Notes: generated from the letters alone by a model not told the origin. Counted from the stretch's first letter, positions 1 to 9,940 are shown. The stretch: 64,000 bases of DNA from Pukyongia sp963768085 (GCA_963768085.1 CAVYGO010000005.1:1-64000); one strand, 5' to 3'. Numbers and translations: made by a program.

Positions 1-92
1 GTCTTCTCAAGCCAATAAAAATAAGGCTTTGGTAGAGAGTGTAGTCTCAGAAACTTATCCTGCAACTGTTTGATATAATTAATTTATCTTTT

Positions 93-1551
93 TTGAGTCC
101 GGAACCTGGGATATATGCCACTATGGCCAACCCAAATCTGTTTGCGTCAGCTCTTTTTCTGATGCTTCCATTCATTTTTTTCGGAGTGTTGCAATTCTCA
201 AACGGCTGGTTCAAACTGAGCCTGATTACCTTGACAGGCGTCTTTTATGCCGTCGCTGTTTCGGGGAGCCGGGCGGTTTGGGGGGCGATTCTTATTTCAT
301 CGGTTGCCACGATAATGCCGGTTCTGTTGCGGCATCAAAAACTGAAATTATCGCAAACTGAAAAGAAATCCTACCTCCGGCGTTTGCTGGTGATACTTGT
401 CGTTTTTCTTATTTCCTTTTCGGCAGCCATTTGCTCCCATTTCACCGTAAATCAGCATCTTGACCTTTTTTAAATCGGTCGCACCCGGCTGCATTTAAAA
501 ATTCAGACCCACCGCGGGTAACGCTTCGGACCTTGACCACGCTTAAGGGACGCTTGCGTTTATGGCAGAAATCACTTCAGATGATAAAAGCGGCTCCCAT
601 CCTGGGGGTCGGGTTGGGCCAATGGAAGATTGTTTTACCTAATTTACGATCAGAAAATTAGAGCATCTCGTGGTGGGCGGCGTGAAATGCGAGTTCAACG
701 CCCTCATAATGATTTCATCTGGGTGTGTTCGGAGACCGGCGTTTTAGGGCTCTTTGGTTACCTCTTGTTTTGGGGGATTATCATATTTTACAGCCTGCGG
801 ATCATCTTTAGTGCCGTTGACATCCAAAAGAAATTATTCACGATCCTGATGCTGTTCGGAATCATCGGGTTTGCGGTGATATCTTGTTTTTCTTTTCCCA
901 AAGAGCGCATTTTTCACAACATTTTTTTTATGATGATTGCCGCCGGTCCCGTCACCATCTACCATCAGACCTTTCCGATTCAAAAGGCGGTCAACCGCCG
1001 CAAAATATATTCTTTGAACTTTACCATCCTGATCATATTAGTCTTTGCTTTGGTCTGCGGCTACAACCGCTTCCAAGCTGAGGCGCACACTAAAAAAGGC
1101 AATTGCTGCTCATCGGGCGAAGAATTGGAAAGATGTCATTAGTGAAATTGATAAAGCTGACCGGCGCTATTATAATTTGGACCCGACATCAACACCCTTG
1201 CTTTGGTATCGGGGGATGGCAAATTTTTCTTTGGATAGAATCGAGGAAGCACGTGAAGATTTTCTGGATGCCCATGGCCATAACCCCTACCACATCCATG
1301 TCATTAACAATCTCGGGACATGCTACGCAAAATTGCTGGATTTTGATAGGGCCGTCCATTATTATAAAAAAGCACTTTTGATTTCTCCCCGGTTCGAGCA
1401 GGCCATCCTGAATTTGGGTGCGGTTTATTTCCAGACGGCAAAATATGGCCAGGCCCGTGAAGCGCTGTTGCGCTGCATCAAGATCAATCCACGAAGCAGG
1501 GCCACGGTTTACCTCAAGATGGTTGAAGAGAGGATACGGCAATCTGAATAA
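93..1551 (+). pseudogene. O-antigen ligase-like membrane protein with C-terminal TPR, frameshifted
   Basis: The pieces read in order as a Wzy/WaaL-type polymerase: hydrophobic helices and a TMANPNLFAS-type segment (93-473), then a GVGLGQWKI segment readable at about 540-658 in another frame, then RPHNDFIW followed by four membrane spans (630 to about 1090), then TPR repeats (about 1095-1551). Such fusions are known among O-antigen ligases. The reading frame changes at least three times (near 473-540, 640-660 and 1090-1100), with stop codons at 471-473 and 659-661. The sequence upstream of 93 also contains stops, so the N-terminus is lost or lies outside the window. The TPR part alone (1045-1551, 168 codons) is open and could still be expressed. 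Sequencing error is the alternative explanation. Confidence 0.75.
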
Positions 1552-1633
1552 TGATGCAGGTCGTTCTACCTAACTGAGCACTTGGGGAGTTTTTTTAAGA
1601 TACAGACCGTCATTCCTGCGAAGCCAGGAAGAC

Positions 1634-1942
1634 ATGAAATTCAGCACGAATTTTAAGGAAACCTCATTTTGGCTGAACCCGCCGCTGCCGGCGAAGTCCT
1701 TTACCACAAATTCCCCGCCTGCCAAAACAGATGTTCTGGTAATCGGCGGCGAATACACCGGGACGACGGCAGCGATTCGGTTAAGACAAGCCGGAACTCA
1801 GGTTGCATTGATTGATATGGGAAAGCTGGCAACAACCGCCAGTGCCAGAATCGGCCGTATGACCCTGGCCGGTTTGAGCGAAGGGTTGGTGTCAGATCTG
1901 TGGGAACGGCTTTCAGCCTCGATCAAGCGATTAAGGCTTTAA
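1634..1942 (+). pseudogene. N-terminal remnant of FAD-dependent oxidoreductase (DAO family)
   Basis: About 100 codons resemble the start of a glycine/D-amino-acid-oxidase-type flavoprotein. There is an FW-x-P-rich leader, then a dinucleotide-binding motif read as VLVIGGEYTG (usual form GxGxxG, here with Glu in the third position), then an SARxGxMTLxGLSEG segment. The frame stops where several hundred more residues are expected, and no continuation is seen before the next gene. A possible ribosome-binding AGGAAG precedes the ATG. It is best read as a truncated, non-functional remnant. Confidence 0.65.
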
Positions 1943-2064
1943 AGCGACTTCATTTAGTGGCTGGAAGCCACCCCCACAAGAAATAGAATGATATTATATC
2001 CTTTGTGGCCTAGTGTCTTAGTGGCTGAACTATTACTGCGAATTAAACTAGTTGGGAGAAAAAA

Positions 2065-3288
2065 ATGAAAACAATCATTGTTATCGGTGTGGGGGCCCAG
2101 GGCAGCACAATCGCCAAACGGATGAATGAGCATCCCGCGGTTTCTGAAATTATTTGTGCGGATTTTGACAGCAAAGCGGCCCACGAGCTAAGCCGTTCAT
2201 TGGATAAAGCAAAGGCTCTCCAGCTCGACGCGCGAGATGTCAATAACGTGATCAAAGCTGCCGAGGGCTGCGACTTGATCGTAAACGGCTTGCCGCTCGA
2301 ATTTAATCTGATCGTCATGGAAGCGGCTCTGGCTGTTCATGCATCCTATCTGGATATGGCCGGCCCCATGGAGTCCATCGGTTTCGTCGAAAGTTACAAG
2401 CTGATTTTTTCAGAGTGGCATAAAAAATTCGAAGAAAAAGGGCTGACTGCCCTTGTCGGTTGCGGCTCGAGCCCGGGACTTGCCAATGTCATCGCAAGAG
2501 AATCCGTCGACAAGATGGATACCTGTGATACCATCGGCATTTTTGTTTATGAGGGCGTCTGGACGGAACGGTTTACCCCTTTCTGGTGGTCGCCGGAGGT
2601 CGCCTTCGGAGACATGGCCTTTAAAACCTTTCGCTATGAAAACGGTGCCCATGTGACCGATAAACCATTCAGCCGTCCGGTGATGATGAAGCTCAGGGGC
2701 ATCGATCGGGAGGTTCGTATGGTTGATCATGAGCATGATGAACCGGTTACCATGGGGTTGCTGGCGGATAAAGTGCTCAAAGGTGTCAAGAACGTCGATT
2801 TCAAATATGGCGGTTCGGGCGTAGAGCTTGCCGAAGTGCTTTATAAAATGGGCTTACTTTCGACCGATGTCGTCACAGTCAAGGATACCCGTATCGTGCC
2901 GATGGATCTGGTTCTCAAATTATGCCCCCCTGCCCCCAAATATCCGGCAGAAATCAAGTCCATCATCGATGACGGGGTGATTTTGGAAGAAGGTGCATTT
3001 CTGGTGAGGGCCGAAGGACACAAAGAAGGTTCGGCTGTGCGGATTGACTGCTATGTCAATGCACCGGGTTTGGTGGAATCCTTTGAAAAAGCCGGGCTGA
3101 GCCATGAGGCCTATCTTACGGGCCAGTGTGCCTCGGTTTTCGTTAAACTGCTGGTGGATGACCTATTTGTCGAAAAGGGATTGTTTGCTCCGGAACAGCT
3201 TGATGCGGCTTCCCGTCGCTACTACTTCAGAGAGCTTGTTAATATGGGCGTAACTGTTGATGAAATCATTGAAAGAAAACTGGTTTAA
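2065..3288 (+). CDS. Saccharopine dehydrogenase family protein
   Basis: The 407-residue protein begins with a Rossmann fold (G8-x-G10-x2-G13) and has the layout of the saccharopine dehydrogenase/Lys9-like family: NAD(P)-binding domain, then a catalytic domain with the GCGSSPGLANV segment around residues 132-142. Family members are cytosolic NAD(P)-dependent enzymes acting on amino-acid or polyamine conjugates. The substrate here cannot be told from sequence. A GGGAGA ribosome site lies just before the ATG. The gene stands alone, flanked by a decayed flavoprotein fragment and a nuclease-like gene, so context gives no pathway. Confidence 0.85.
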   Translation: MKTIIVIGVGAQGSTIAKRMNEHPAVSEIICADFDSKAAHELSRSLDKAKALQLDARDVNNVIKAAEGCDLIVNGLPLEFNLIVMEAALAVHASYLDMAGPMESIGFVESYKLIFSEWHKKFEEKGLTALVGCGSSPGLANVIARESVDKMDTCDTIGIFVYEGVWTERFTPFWWSPEVAFGDMAFKTFRYENGAHVTDKPFSRPVMMKLRGIDREVRMVDHEHDEPVTMGLLADKVLKGVKNVDFKYGGSGVELAEVLYKMGLLSTDVVTVKDTRIVPMDLVLKLCPPAPKYPAEIKSIIDDGVILEEGAFLVRAEGHKEGSAVRIDCYVNAPGLVESFEKAGLSHEAYLTGQCASVFVKLLVDDLFVEKGLFAPEQLDAASRRYYFRELVNMGVTVDEIIERKLV

Positions 3289-3517
3289 TCTGTAATTTTA
3301 GCAAAAGTTATTTTTCATTTAAAAATATTCGCGGCTTACAGCTATGAGAGAGGCTAGGCCCTATGGACCGGAGGCTGCGTTCTCTGCGGTTGGCTGAACT
3401 TTTATAAAAAATTCCGATTTATATTCAATTTTCTTAAGTTTTATCAATAACTACCGATAACTTTTTATAAATCTACTTTCTATATTTTTTGCGACGTATG
3501 AAGATCCGGAGAAAATC

Positions 3518-4648
3518 ATGCAGGAAAAAATTCTATCGTTTATCAAGGACCTGAAGTCAAATAAGAAATTATCCTCTTTTGATGAAGCTTCCACGAAACA
3601 GGCTGTGGTTTTGCGGATGCTTTCATTTTTAGGTTGGGACATTTTTAATGTGGATGAGGTTTGTCCCGATCATGCGGCGAATTCATCGCACGTGTCCTAC
3701 GCCCTGCGGATAAAAGATACCAAAAAAATATTCGTCGAGGTTAAAAGAGTCAGCGAAAAATTAGATAACCATCAAAAAAAATTCGTTGAGATTGCCTCCA
3801 CAGAAGGCGCCGACATCGCCGTGCTGACCAACGGAATAACGTGGTGGTTCTATTTAACTTCATCCAATGGCAGTTGGAAGCAAAAATGGTTTTATTCTGT
3901 CGATTTATTTTCGCAAGAACCGAAGACGTTTGTCCCCCGGTTGCTCGATTTGCTCACCATGAATAAAGTCTCCAAGGGTCAGGCGCTAAAAACCGCTAAG
4001 AATCTTTTCCGCGACAAAAAGCAAAAAATGGCAGCCGATTTTCTACCCAAAGCCTGGAATCAGATCATATCTCAACCCAATAAGATATTTATCGAATTGT
4101 TAAGCTTGCAGACCGAAAAGCTGTGTGGCTATAAAGTCGACATCAAATCGATTGAAACGTTCATGGGTAAGCATGTAGACGAATGGTTAATAACGGATAT
4201 TCCCAGTACCGTGACCGCACCTCCCTCCACCAGCTTGGAATCGGAGATAGTTGATAACGATGACAAACTGACCCCAACGACCTCAAAAGGTAATCCAGAC
4301 AACGAAAAATCTAAAGAATCCGAAAGCTATTCGGACAAATCCATTAAATCCTTTTCCTTTATAGGGTATACCCACATCGTTCGCGCTTGGGATGAAGTGC
4401 TCCCGATCCTGTGCGAGTATTTAGTCTCGGCTCACGAAAAGGATTTCGAGAAGGTACTATGGATATCCGACAATCAAAAACCATACTTTTCCCGCTATTC
4501 GGATCAGCTGCGGATTCCGGAAAAAATTAAAGAGACGGATATCTATCTAGAAACTAAAATGTTCCCGGACGAAGTTGCCAAAACAGCCCACAAACTTATA
4601 GAGGCATTCGGTTACAGCCCGGATGATTTGAGCATCGATGCCCGCTGA
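3518..4648 (+). CDS. Solitary HsdR-N-like PD-(D/E)XK protein with extra C-terminal domain
   Basis: The 376-residue protein starts with a fold typical of the N-terminal nuclease domain of type I restriction R subunits: LGWD at 38-41, then a strand ending in IFVEVKRV containing the E74-x-K76 pair. The position that is Asp in the usual VDYAL motif reads Ser here (VSYAL, residues 59-63), so one catalytic residue seems lost. A polar linker (about 225-280) leads to a distinct C-terminal domain (about 285-376) with HIVRAWDEVLPIL and FGYSPDDL segments, which I cannot name. There is no helicase, methylase or specificity gene beside it. A GGAG site precedes the ATG. Confidence 0.6.
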   Translation: MQEKILSFIKDLKSNKKLSSFDEASTKQAVVLRMLSFLGWDIFNVDEVCPDHAANSSHVSYALRIKDTKKIFVEVKRVSEKLDNHQKKFVEIASTEGADIAVLTNGITWWFYLTSSNGSWKQKWFYSVDLFSQEPKTFVPRLLDLLTMNKVSKGQALKTAKNLFRDKKQKMAADFLPKAWNQIISQPNKIFIELLSLQTEKLCGYKVDIKSIETFMGKHVDEWLITDIPSTVTAPPSTSLESEIVDNDDKLTPTTSKGNPDNEKSKESESYSDKSIKSFSFIGYTHIVRAWDEVLPILCEYLVSAHEKDFEKVLWISDNQKPYFSRYSDQLRIPEKIKETDIYLETKMFPDEVAKTAHKLIEAFGYSPDDLSIDAR

Positions 4649-5058
4649 AGTGAGAATTTAAACCTGTAACCGTTCATAAATTCTAAATCTCAAATCACAA
4701 GATTAAACAAAATCAAGACCCGAATCTCGTAGCTTCCAATAACCTTCATTTCTAAATCTCAAATCAAAAAAATCTCAAATCCAAAATTTAATTCCGAAAC
4801 AAATCTTAGATTACATTGAATCAAATCGATTAGCCTGTCTCTGATTAGCTTCATTCTGCCTGAGTTCAGACCGAAGGAAAAACCTGCGGCAAACCAAAAC
4901 TTGTTTCGAACATTGGAGTTCGGAATTTGGATATTGTTTGATATTTGTTATTTGGAGCTTGGAATTTTTTATATTCAAAGACTCAACTATTATTTAGCTA
5001 TCCTATTCGATTTATATGTAGTATTTGTAGGTCAAACCAATCTCTTGCAGACGGTGAC
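4649..5058. other. AT-rich intergenic spacer with dispersed low-complexity repeats
   Basis: There is no gene here. The stretch holds repeated TCTAAATCTCAAATC-like units (about 4680-4790) and an ATTTGGATATTGTTTGATATT-like run (about 4925-4970). This composition is like the short dispersed repeats of many Desulfobacterota intergenic regions. An open frame continuous with the next gene runs through the 3' part, but it looks non-coding. Confidence 0.5.
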
Positions 5059-6510
5059 ATGCGTGATCTCATGACCGACAGTTATCTTTTTTACGATATA
5101 GAAACCACGGGGTTAAACAAGGCCTTTGACCAGGTCTTGCAGTTTGCCGCCATTCGCACAGACCGCCGGCTTAACGAAATAGACCGCCATGCCGTCACAG
5201 TCAAACTACGCTCGGACGTCATCCCGTCTCCGGCGGCGATTCTTACCAATCGCATACCCGTCACCGAGTTTTCCGCTGGGCTGTGTGAATACGAAGCTGT
5301 CGAGCAAATCCATCGGTTGATGAATCAACCCGCCACCACCAGCCTGGGCTATAACACGATGGGATTCGATGATGAGTTTTTGCGGTTCTCATTTCACAGA
5401 AACTTACTGCCGCCATATACTCACCAATTCAAGAATGGCTGCAGCCGTATGGATTTGTTTCCGATAACCATTATATACCGGCTTTACAAAAAAGACGTGT
5501 TGAGCTGGCCCGAAATCGACGGCAAACCATCGTTAAAATTAGAGCACCTGAGTTCCGCCAACCGACTCGTATCCGGTCAATCCCATGAAGCTATCGTAGA
5601 TGTGGCAGCCACGGTTGAGTTAGCCCGACGCTTCTTAAAAAAAGAAAAGATGTGGCGGTATTTGGTCGGTTATTTTGATAAGGAGACAGATGCTCATCGA
5701 ATGGCTGAACTGCCGGTTGCACTGCAAAGTGCCGCTGGCGATCACTGCCTGGGATTGATTGTCAGCGGCGAATACGGTCCCGCCCAAAATTATCAGATCC
5801 CGGCGATATCTATCGGGACATCGATCCCCTACCCGAATCAAACATTGTGGTTGCGCTTGGATCTGCCGCAGCTTTGCGAAACCAACCCTGAGTCCATTGC
5901 CGAAACGACCTGGGTCGTCCGCAAACGCCTTGGGGAGCCGGGGATATTGCTGCCGCCCCACGATCGATATTGGAGGAAAATCGGAAAGGACCGCAAGACG
6001 CTCTTTGAAGAAAACCTGAAATGGCTGCAGGAAAATCACGACCTTTTTCAAAGAATTGTGAAATATTACCGCGAGTACCGCTACCCGTTCATCCCGAATT
6101 TAGACCCCGACGCCTCTCTATATCAAATAGGGTTTTATTCCCGGGCTGATGAGAAATTATGCCGAAAATTTCACCGGGTATCTTTGGCAGAAAAGGCCGA
6201 TCTGATCCAACAATTTTCGAGCCCGGACGCCCGCACCCTGGCCTGGCGCATTATTTGCCGAAACTATCCGGGAGCTATCGCTGCAAAATTTAGCGGGGAA
6301 TTCAAACTGTACATGGAACGTATTAATCCGTCAAAGGAAGCGGATGCGATGGTGGACTACCGGCAAGAAAGCCGAATAACCCCGGCAGGCGCCCTGATTG
6401 AAATAAAGCGTCTGAAACAAACCGGAGATCTCACCGATCACCAAATCGGTTTGCTCAGCGACCTGGAAAACTACCTTTGCACTAAATTTAGCATCGGTTG
6501 TAACCTTTGA
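5059..6510 (+). CDS. sbcB: Exodeoxyribonuclease I (DEDDh 3'-5' exonuclease)
   Basis: From the chosen ATG the protein has 483 residues, close to E. coli ExoI (475). The N-terminal DnaQ-like domain shows D13-x-E15 in FYDIETTG, a GYNTMGFDDEF segment with the third acidic residue, and an H-E-A-I-V-D motif (Hx4D). The C-terminal half has the ExoI-type accessory region. ExoI degrades single-stranded DNA 3'-5' in recombination and mismatch repair. The frame is open upstream to 4945, but that part is AT-rich repeat. ATG at 5059 or 5071 places the DIETTG motif at the normal distance. The last codons and stop lie inside a short dispersed repeat shared with 15254-15270. Confidence 0.85.
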   Translation: MRDLMTDSYLFYDIETTGLNKAFDQVLQFAAIRTDRRLNEIDRHAVTVKLRSDVIPSPAAILTNRIPVTEFSAGLCEYEAVEQIHRLMNQPATTSLGYNTMGFDDEFLRFSFHRNLLPPYTHQFKNGCSRMDLFPITIIYRLYKKDVLSWPEIDGKPSLKLEHLSSANRLVSGQSHEAIVDVAATVELARRFLKKEKMWRYLVGYFDKETDAHRMAELPVALQSAAGDHCLGLIVSGEYGPAQNYQIPAISIGTSIPYPNQTLWLRLDLPQLCETNPESIAETTWVVRKRLGEPGILLPPHDRYWRKIGKDRKTLFEENLKWLQENHDLFQRIVKYYREYRYPFIPNLDPDASLYQIGFYSRADEKLCRKFHRVSLAEKADLIQQFSSPDARTLAWRIICRNYPGAIAAKFSGEFKLYMERINPSKEADAMVDYRQESRITPAGALIEIKRLKQTGDLTDHQIGLLSDLENYLCTKFSIGCNL

Positions 6511-6513
6511 ACC
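6497..6513. repeat. Copy of GGTTC-type dispersed repeat at exonuclease stop codon
   Basis: Seventeen bases (GTTGTAACCTTTGAACC) are identical to 15254-15270 and are the reverse of the motif at 14211-14224. The copy provides the final Cys-Asn-Leu codons and the stop of the exonuclease gene. Confidence 0.6.
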
Positions 6514-6951
6514 TTGGGCCCAACTCGGTTGAGCCGTTTGACCCTGAGCTCACAGCCGAAGGGCTCGTCGCAGGCTGAACCTGGAGCTTCTCAGCCTATG
6601 CTTCCTTAACTGCCGAATAGTATCAATAAGTAAATAGCGGCAAAAATACTAAAGCCCACGATTGAGTACATTATCATTTCATTGAGCATGATTGGTTTTT
6701 CCTGCTAAGACAGCCTTTTAAAATCCTTTGATCTTATATCGGCAGGTTTGATTTAATCTTGAGTGTCTCTGCAAGAAGAGGAGTGAATTGGGGATACGGA
6801 TCGAGTCGGCAGGTGCGGTTTTCAGTTCACGGTGAATTGGCGGCGATCCTCAGCGTATGCTATACTTCTGGTGTTCCATCTGGAGTCTTGTTTCCATCAA
6901 ACTGGCGGCTTCGGCGGTCGCAAGCCGGGCTGAACCGCTAATCGTTTCATC
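6511..6951. other. Intergenic region between convergent genes
   Basis: Apart from the possible 27-codon membrane peptide on the minus strand (described separately), I see no gene. A 60-codon plus-strand frame at 6759-6941 has no ribosome site and no recognisable features. Confidence 0.4.
6606..6689 (-). CDS. Possible 27-residue single-span membrane peptide
   Basis: Reading the minus strand gives a peptide beginning MLNEMIMYS and continuing as one hydrophobic helix (GFSIFAAIYLLILFG) before a stop. An AGGA sequence lies nine bases upstream of the ATG. The hydrophobic span has about the length needed to cross a membrane once. It lies about 260 bases downstream of the flavoprotein gene on the same strand. 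No family is recognised, and a chance frame this short is possible. Confidence 0.35.
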   Translation of the reverse strand: MLNEMIMYSIVGFSIFAAIYLLILFGS

Positions 6952-8376
6952 CTAAACCTTTTTCTGGGATGCAGCATGCCTACCTGCAATACGCCCAAAG
7001 ACCAGACAGTCGATAATAGCACAACTGCCCAAACGGCAGGCACCGTGAACTCCGCCGGTAACTTCTCCGGCCGCATAAAAACCCATTATCGGCTGAAGAG
7101 AAAGATTGAGCACCTGAGCTTTCGAGTTTATTAAAACACCTCCCATGGTATGATGCACTTTCGGCCACAGGCGAATACAGAAATAAGGCGGATATCTCAA
7201 AGGCTGGGCATCCGTCAGTATCGGCTTATTAAAATCTTTGTCAAAACGATGTCGGACATAATCATTAAATTGTTCAATTGTTTCTTTTAGCGAATGAACC
7301 GGAATTTGATAGGCATCGGCAATCGCTTGAATCTGATTGAATTTTTTGACAACCCCTTTCCGCAAACAGTGTTCTATCTGATGCCCTGAAGCATTAATAC
7401 CTCCCTGATCGGCAATTCCGATACAGGGCTGGCCGACATTCAGGATAGCATCGGCACGTATTTTACGATCTGCCAATTCATTAACAAAGCGACAACCGGT
7501 CTTGGGGTTCACCATAATCCCGTATGGAAAGGCGATATAACTGGCAAAGTCCGGTCCGATACCATATCCTTTTTCATCCGGAGATGCCCAGGGCCCCAAT
7601 TGAATCCATGAAAGATGCACGGGCATTGCTCCAATTCGCAGGGCTTCTCTCAATGCCTCTCCGGTAGTTGAGAACTTATTTGTGCTTCCGATATCACGGG
7701 TCAGCCTCGGATCCTGACTGGTTCTCAATTCGATATCATTGGCAAAACCCCCGGTTGCCAAAATAACTGCTTTTCGGGCTTTCATGTATTTCACAGTGCC
7801 GGCAGTCGCATCCGGGTATTCATATCCATCCCGTATAAGCACACCGCAAACCCTATTTTTAGAATCCAGCAAGATTGTCTGGAGAAAAGCCTTTGTTCTG
7901 ATTTTCATTCCCAAATGGCTTATCTTTAAAAGCATTTGTTTGATTATGGCAGAACCGGAACGGTTGGGGGTAGAATAACATCTTCGAACAGAATGTCCGC
8001 CGAATTGGTCGATACGATCTGAATATTTAACGCCCAAAAAATGGACCGTCCACTGCAATGTCTCACTAGATTTTTCGGTCAATACCCGAACCAATTCCGG
8101 CTGGTTAAGCCCCAGACCGGCTTTGAGCATATCCTCGTACATCAGCTCAGCTGAATCGGCAATTTCTGAATCTGCCTGCATTGGGGTGGCAGCAGCGGCA
8201 ATAACACCATCGCTGATGGTAGAATTACCGCCATAGCCTTTCATCTTTTCTAAGATGATGACTGAACTGCCGGCCCTTTTTGCTTCAATTGCAGCGGCCA
8301 ACCCCGCAAACCCGCTGCCGACAATGATGACGTCCGCTTCTTCATCCCATGTTAGAGGTGGCATTTTATCAATCAT
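6952..8376 (-). CDS. FAD-dependent oxidoreductase, fumarate reductase/flavocytochrome c-like
   Basis: The soluble flavoprotein has about 474 residues from the preferred ATG. It has a GSGFAG dinucleotide-binding motif near the N-terminus, an ATGGFAND segment, a GCRFVNE motif (typical substrate-site region of fumarate reductases), HHTMGG, and a C-terminal GACRLGSCA in place of the usual GANRLGGN. Relatives reduce fumarate, urocanate or similar enoates, or dehydrogenate ketosteroids. No haem-binding CxxCH, FMN domain or signal peptide is present, so its electron donor is unknown. The ATG at 8376 is preceded by AAGAGGGAAAAC; a GTG seven codons earlier (8397) is also open. Confidence 0.8.
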   Translation of the reverse strand: MIDKMPPLTWDEEADVIIVGSGFAGLAAAIEAKRAGSSVIILEKMKGYGGNSTISDGVIAAAATPMQADSEIADSAELMYEDMLKAGLGLNQPELVRVLTEKSSETLQWTVHFLGVKYSDRIDQFGGHSVRRCYSTPNRSGSAIIKQMLLKISHLGMKIRTKAFLQTILLDSKNRVCGVLIRDGYEYPDATAGTVKYMKARKAVILATGGFANDIELRTSQDPRLTRDIGSTNKFSTTGEALREALRIGAMPVHLSWIQLGPWASPDEKGYGIGPDFASYIAFPYGIMVNPKTGCRFVNELADRKIRADAILNVGQPCIGIADQGGINASGHQIEHCLRKGVVKKFNQIQAIADAYQIPVHSLKETIEQFNDYVRHRFDKDFNKPILTDAQPLRYPPYFCIRLWPKVHHTMGGVLINSKAQVLNLSLQPIMGFYAAGEVTGGVHGACRLGSCAIIDCLVFGRIAGRHAASQKKV

Positions 8377-8493
8377 GTTTTCCCTCTTTGAATTCACCGA
8401 GCATCGGATCTAATTTTTCACTAACAATCTCTTGATAAACGCTATGCCAAAAAAAATCACACCTTTTTTTATAGATGGATATAAATGGTTGCA

Positions 8494-8531
8494 CGCCGGC
8501 ATGGCATCGGCAATTTTCATACATGCCGGCG
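8494..8531. repeat. Perfect 10-bp inverted repeat (hairpin)
   Basis: CGCCGGCATG at 8494-8503 pairs with CATGCCGGCG at 8522-8531 across an 18-base loop. It lies 41 bases past the stop of the minus-strand cysteine desulfurase and upstream of the flavoprotein. It could be a terminator, but no T-run follows directly. An operator is the other option. Confidence 0.5.
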
Positions 8532-8571
8532 CGAGGAATTTCACAGCCATCAAACCGATTGGTGCTGTGCT

Positions 8572-9738
8572 TTACTTTTTCTTTTGAAAGTCGACGATTT
8601 CTCCGATGGCTTCGATAGCGGCTCTGATGTGATCCTCGGTATTAAAGGGACCGATGCCGATACGAACCGCCCCCCCAATTTGAGCGGTACCCAGCTGTTC
8701 ATGCAAAAGGGGCGCACAATGGAGTCCGGTGCGACAGGCGATATCGTATTCGCCGTCTAAAAGGATGCCTACATTGAGGGCTTCCATTCCGTCTATATTG
8801 AAGCTGATGACTGCGATATGATCTGTCAAATCATCCTGGCAGTAGAGCGACACGCCATCCAGTTCTCTGAGGCCGTCCCTTAACATGCGGCTCAGCTTCA
8901 TTTCATGATTGTGAATTTCGTCCATGCCTTTCTCTTTAATCCACTTCAAGCCGGCATGCATACCGGCAATGCCCACAACGTTGCCGGTACCGTATTCAAG
9001 CCTGTAGGGATATTCGTCCAGATGCATACGAACAGCAGACCGGACCCCGGTCCCGCCGGCGCGGGTATGTCGAATCTCAACCCCCTCGCTCACATAAAGG
9101 CCGCCGATGCCGGTCGGCCCCAGCAGGGATTTGTGACCGGTAAAAGCAATAACATCGATGTAAAATTGTTCAATGTCGATCGGTATTTTACCGGCCGACT
9201 GGGAGGCATCAATGGCGAAGTGTATACCGTGCTCGCGGCAGATGCGCCCGATGGTTTCAACCGGCTGAATGGTGCCGATCACGTTGGAGGCATGATTGAC
9301 AATGACGAGGCGGGTATTTGCTTTGATTTTATCTTTAATATCGTCGGGATCGACAAATCCGTTCGTGCCGAACGGTACATAATCGACCTCTACGCCGTTG
9401 AGTTTACGCTGATGATAGAGGGGACGGAGCACGGAATTGTGCTCTAATGTGGTTGTGATGGCATGATCGCCCTGTGTTAACATGCCGAAAATAATCAGGT
9501 TGAGGGCGTCGGTGGAGTTATAGGAAAAGCATAGCCGGTTAGGATCGCTACCGTTAAAAAAGTCGGTCAGCAGCTTACGGGTCCTGTCTACCAATTCACC
9601 GGTTTCCATGCACAGATCATATCCGGAACGTCCCGGGTTGACCCCGAAACTCCGGTAAAAAGAATCCATAAAAGTATATACTTCTTCCGGCTTGGGAAAG
9701 GAGGTGGCGCCATTGTCCAGGTAAATTAAATTTTCCAT
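8572..9738 (-). CDS. Cysteine desulfurase family protein (class V aminotransferase fold)
   Basis: The 388-residue PLP enzyme starts with YLDNGATSFPKP. It carries the EHNS segment (H100), the PLP-binding D177 in DASQSAGK, the Schiff-base lysine K203 in TGHKSLLGPTG, and a candidate persulfide cysteine in CRTGLHCAP (C335 or C341). This matches the SufS/CsdA-like branch found as single genes in many anaerobes. It would mobilise sulfur from cysteine for FeS clusters, tRNA or cofactors. An AAGGAG site precedes the ATG. No SufE or scaffold gene is adjacent, so the acceptor is unknown. Confidence 0.88.
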   Translation of the reverse strand: MENLIYLDNGATSFPKPEEVYTFMDSFYRSFGVNPGRSGYDLCMETGELVDRTRKLLTDFFNGSDPNRLCFSYNSTDALNLIIFGMLTQGDHAITTTLEHNSVLRPLYHQRKLNGVEVDYVPFGTNGFVDPDDIKDKIKANTRLVIVNHASNVIGTIQPVETIGRICREHGIHFAIDASQSAGKIPIDIEQFYIDVIAFTGHKSLLGPTGIGGLYVSEGVEIRHTRAGGTGVRSAVRMHLDEYPYRLEYGTGNVVGIAGMHAGLKWIKEKGMDEIHNHEMKLSRMLRDGLRELDGVSLYCQDDLTDHIAVISFNIDGMEALNVGILLDGEYDIACRTGLHCAPLLHEQLGTAQIGGAVRIGIGPFNTEDHIRAAIEAIGEIVDFQKKK

Positions 9739-9940
9739 AAACGTATCTCCTTGGATGTCGTATCCATCAAGAAAGGTTTATCGATGGAATGCACCCTTAT
9801 AAACGATACTTCCGGTTCCATCAATAATTTTTCCGGTATGCGCCCACTATAGCCTTTAAAGCCTTTACCGGGATACCTTTTTTTGTTATCGTTTCCATGC
9901 TGGCGCGGTCAATGAAGACAGATCAGAGAAAGGAGATTAG

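Noticed and set aside
4945..5058. N-terminal extension of exonuclease I
   Set aside because: It is AT-rich repeat sequence. The DIETTG motif is at the right distance from the ATG at 5059.
6759..6941. 60-codon plus-strand open frame
   Set aside because: It has no ribosome site, an atypical composition and no recognisable motif.
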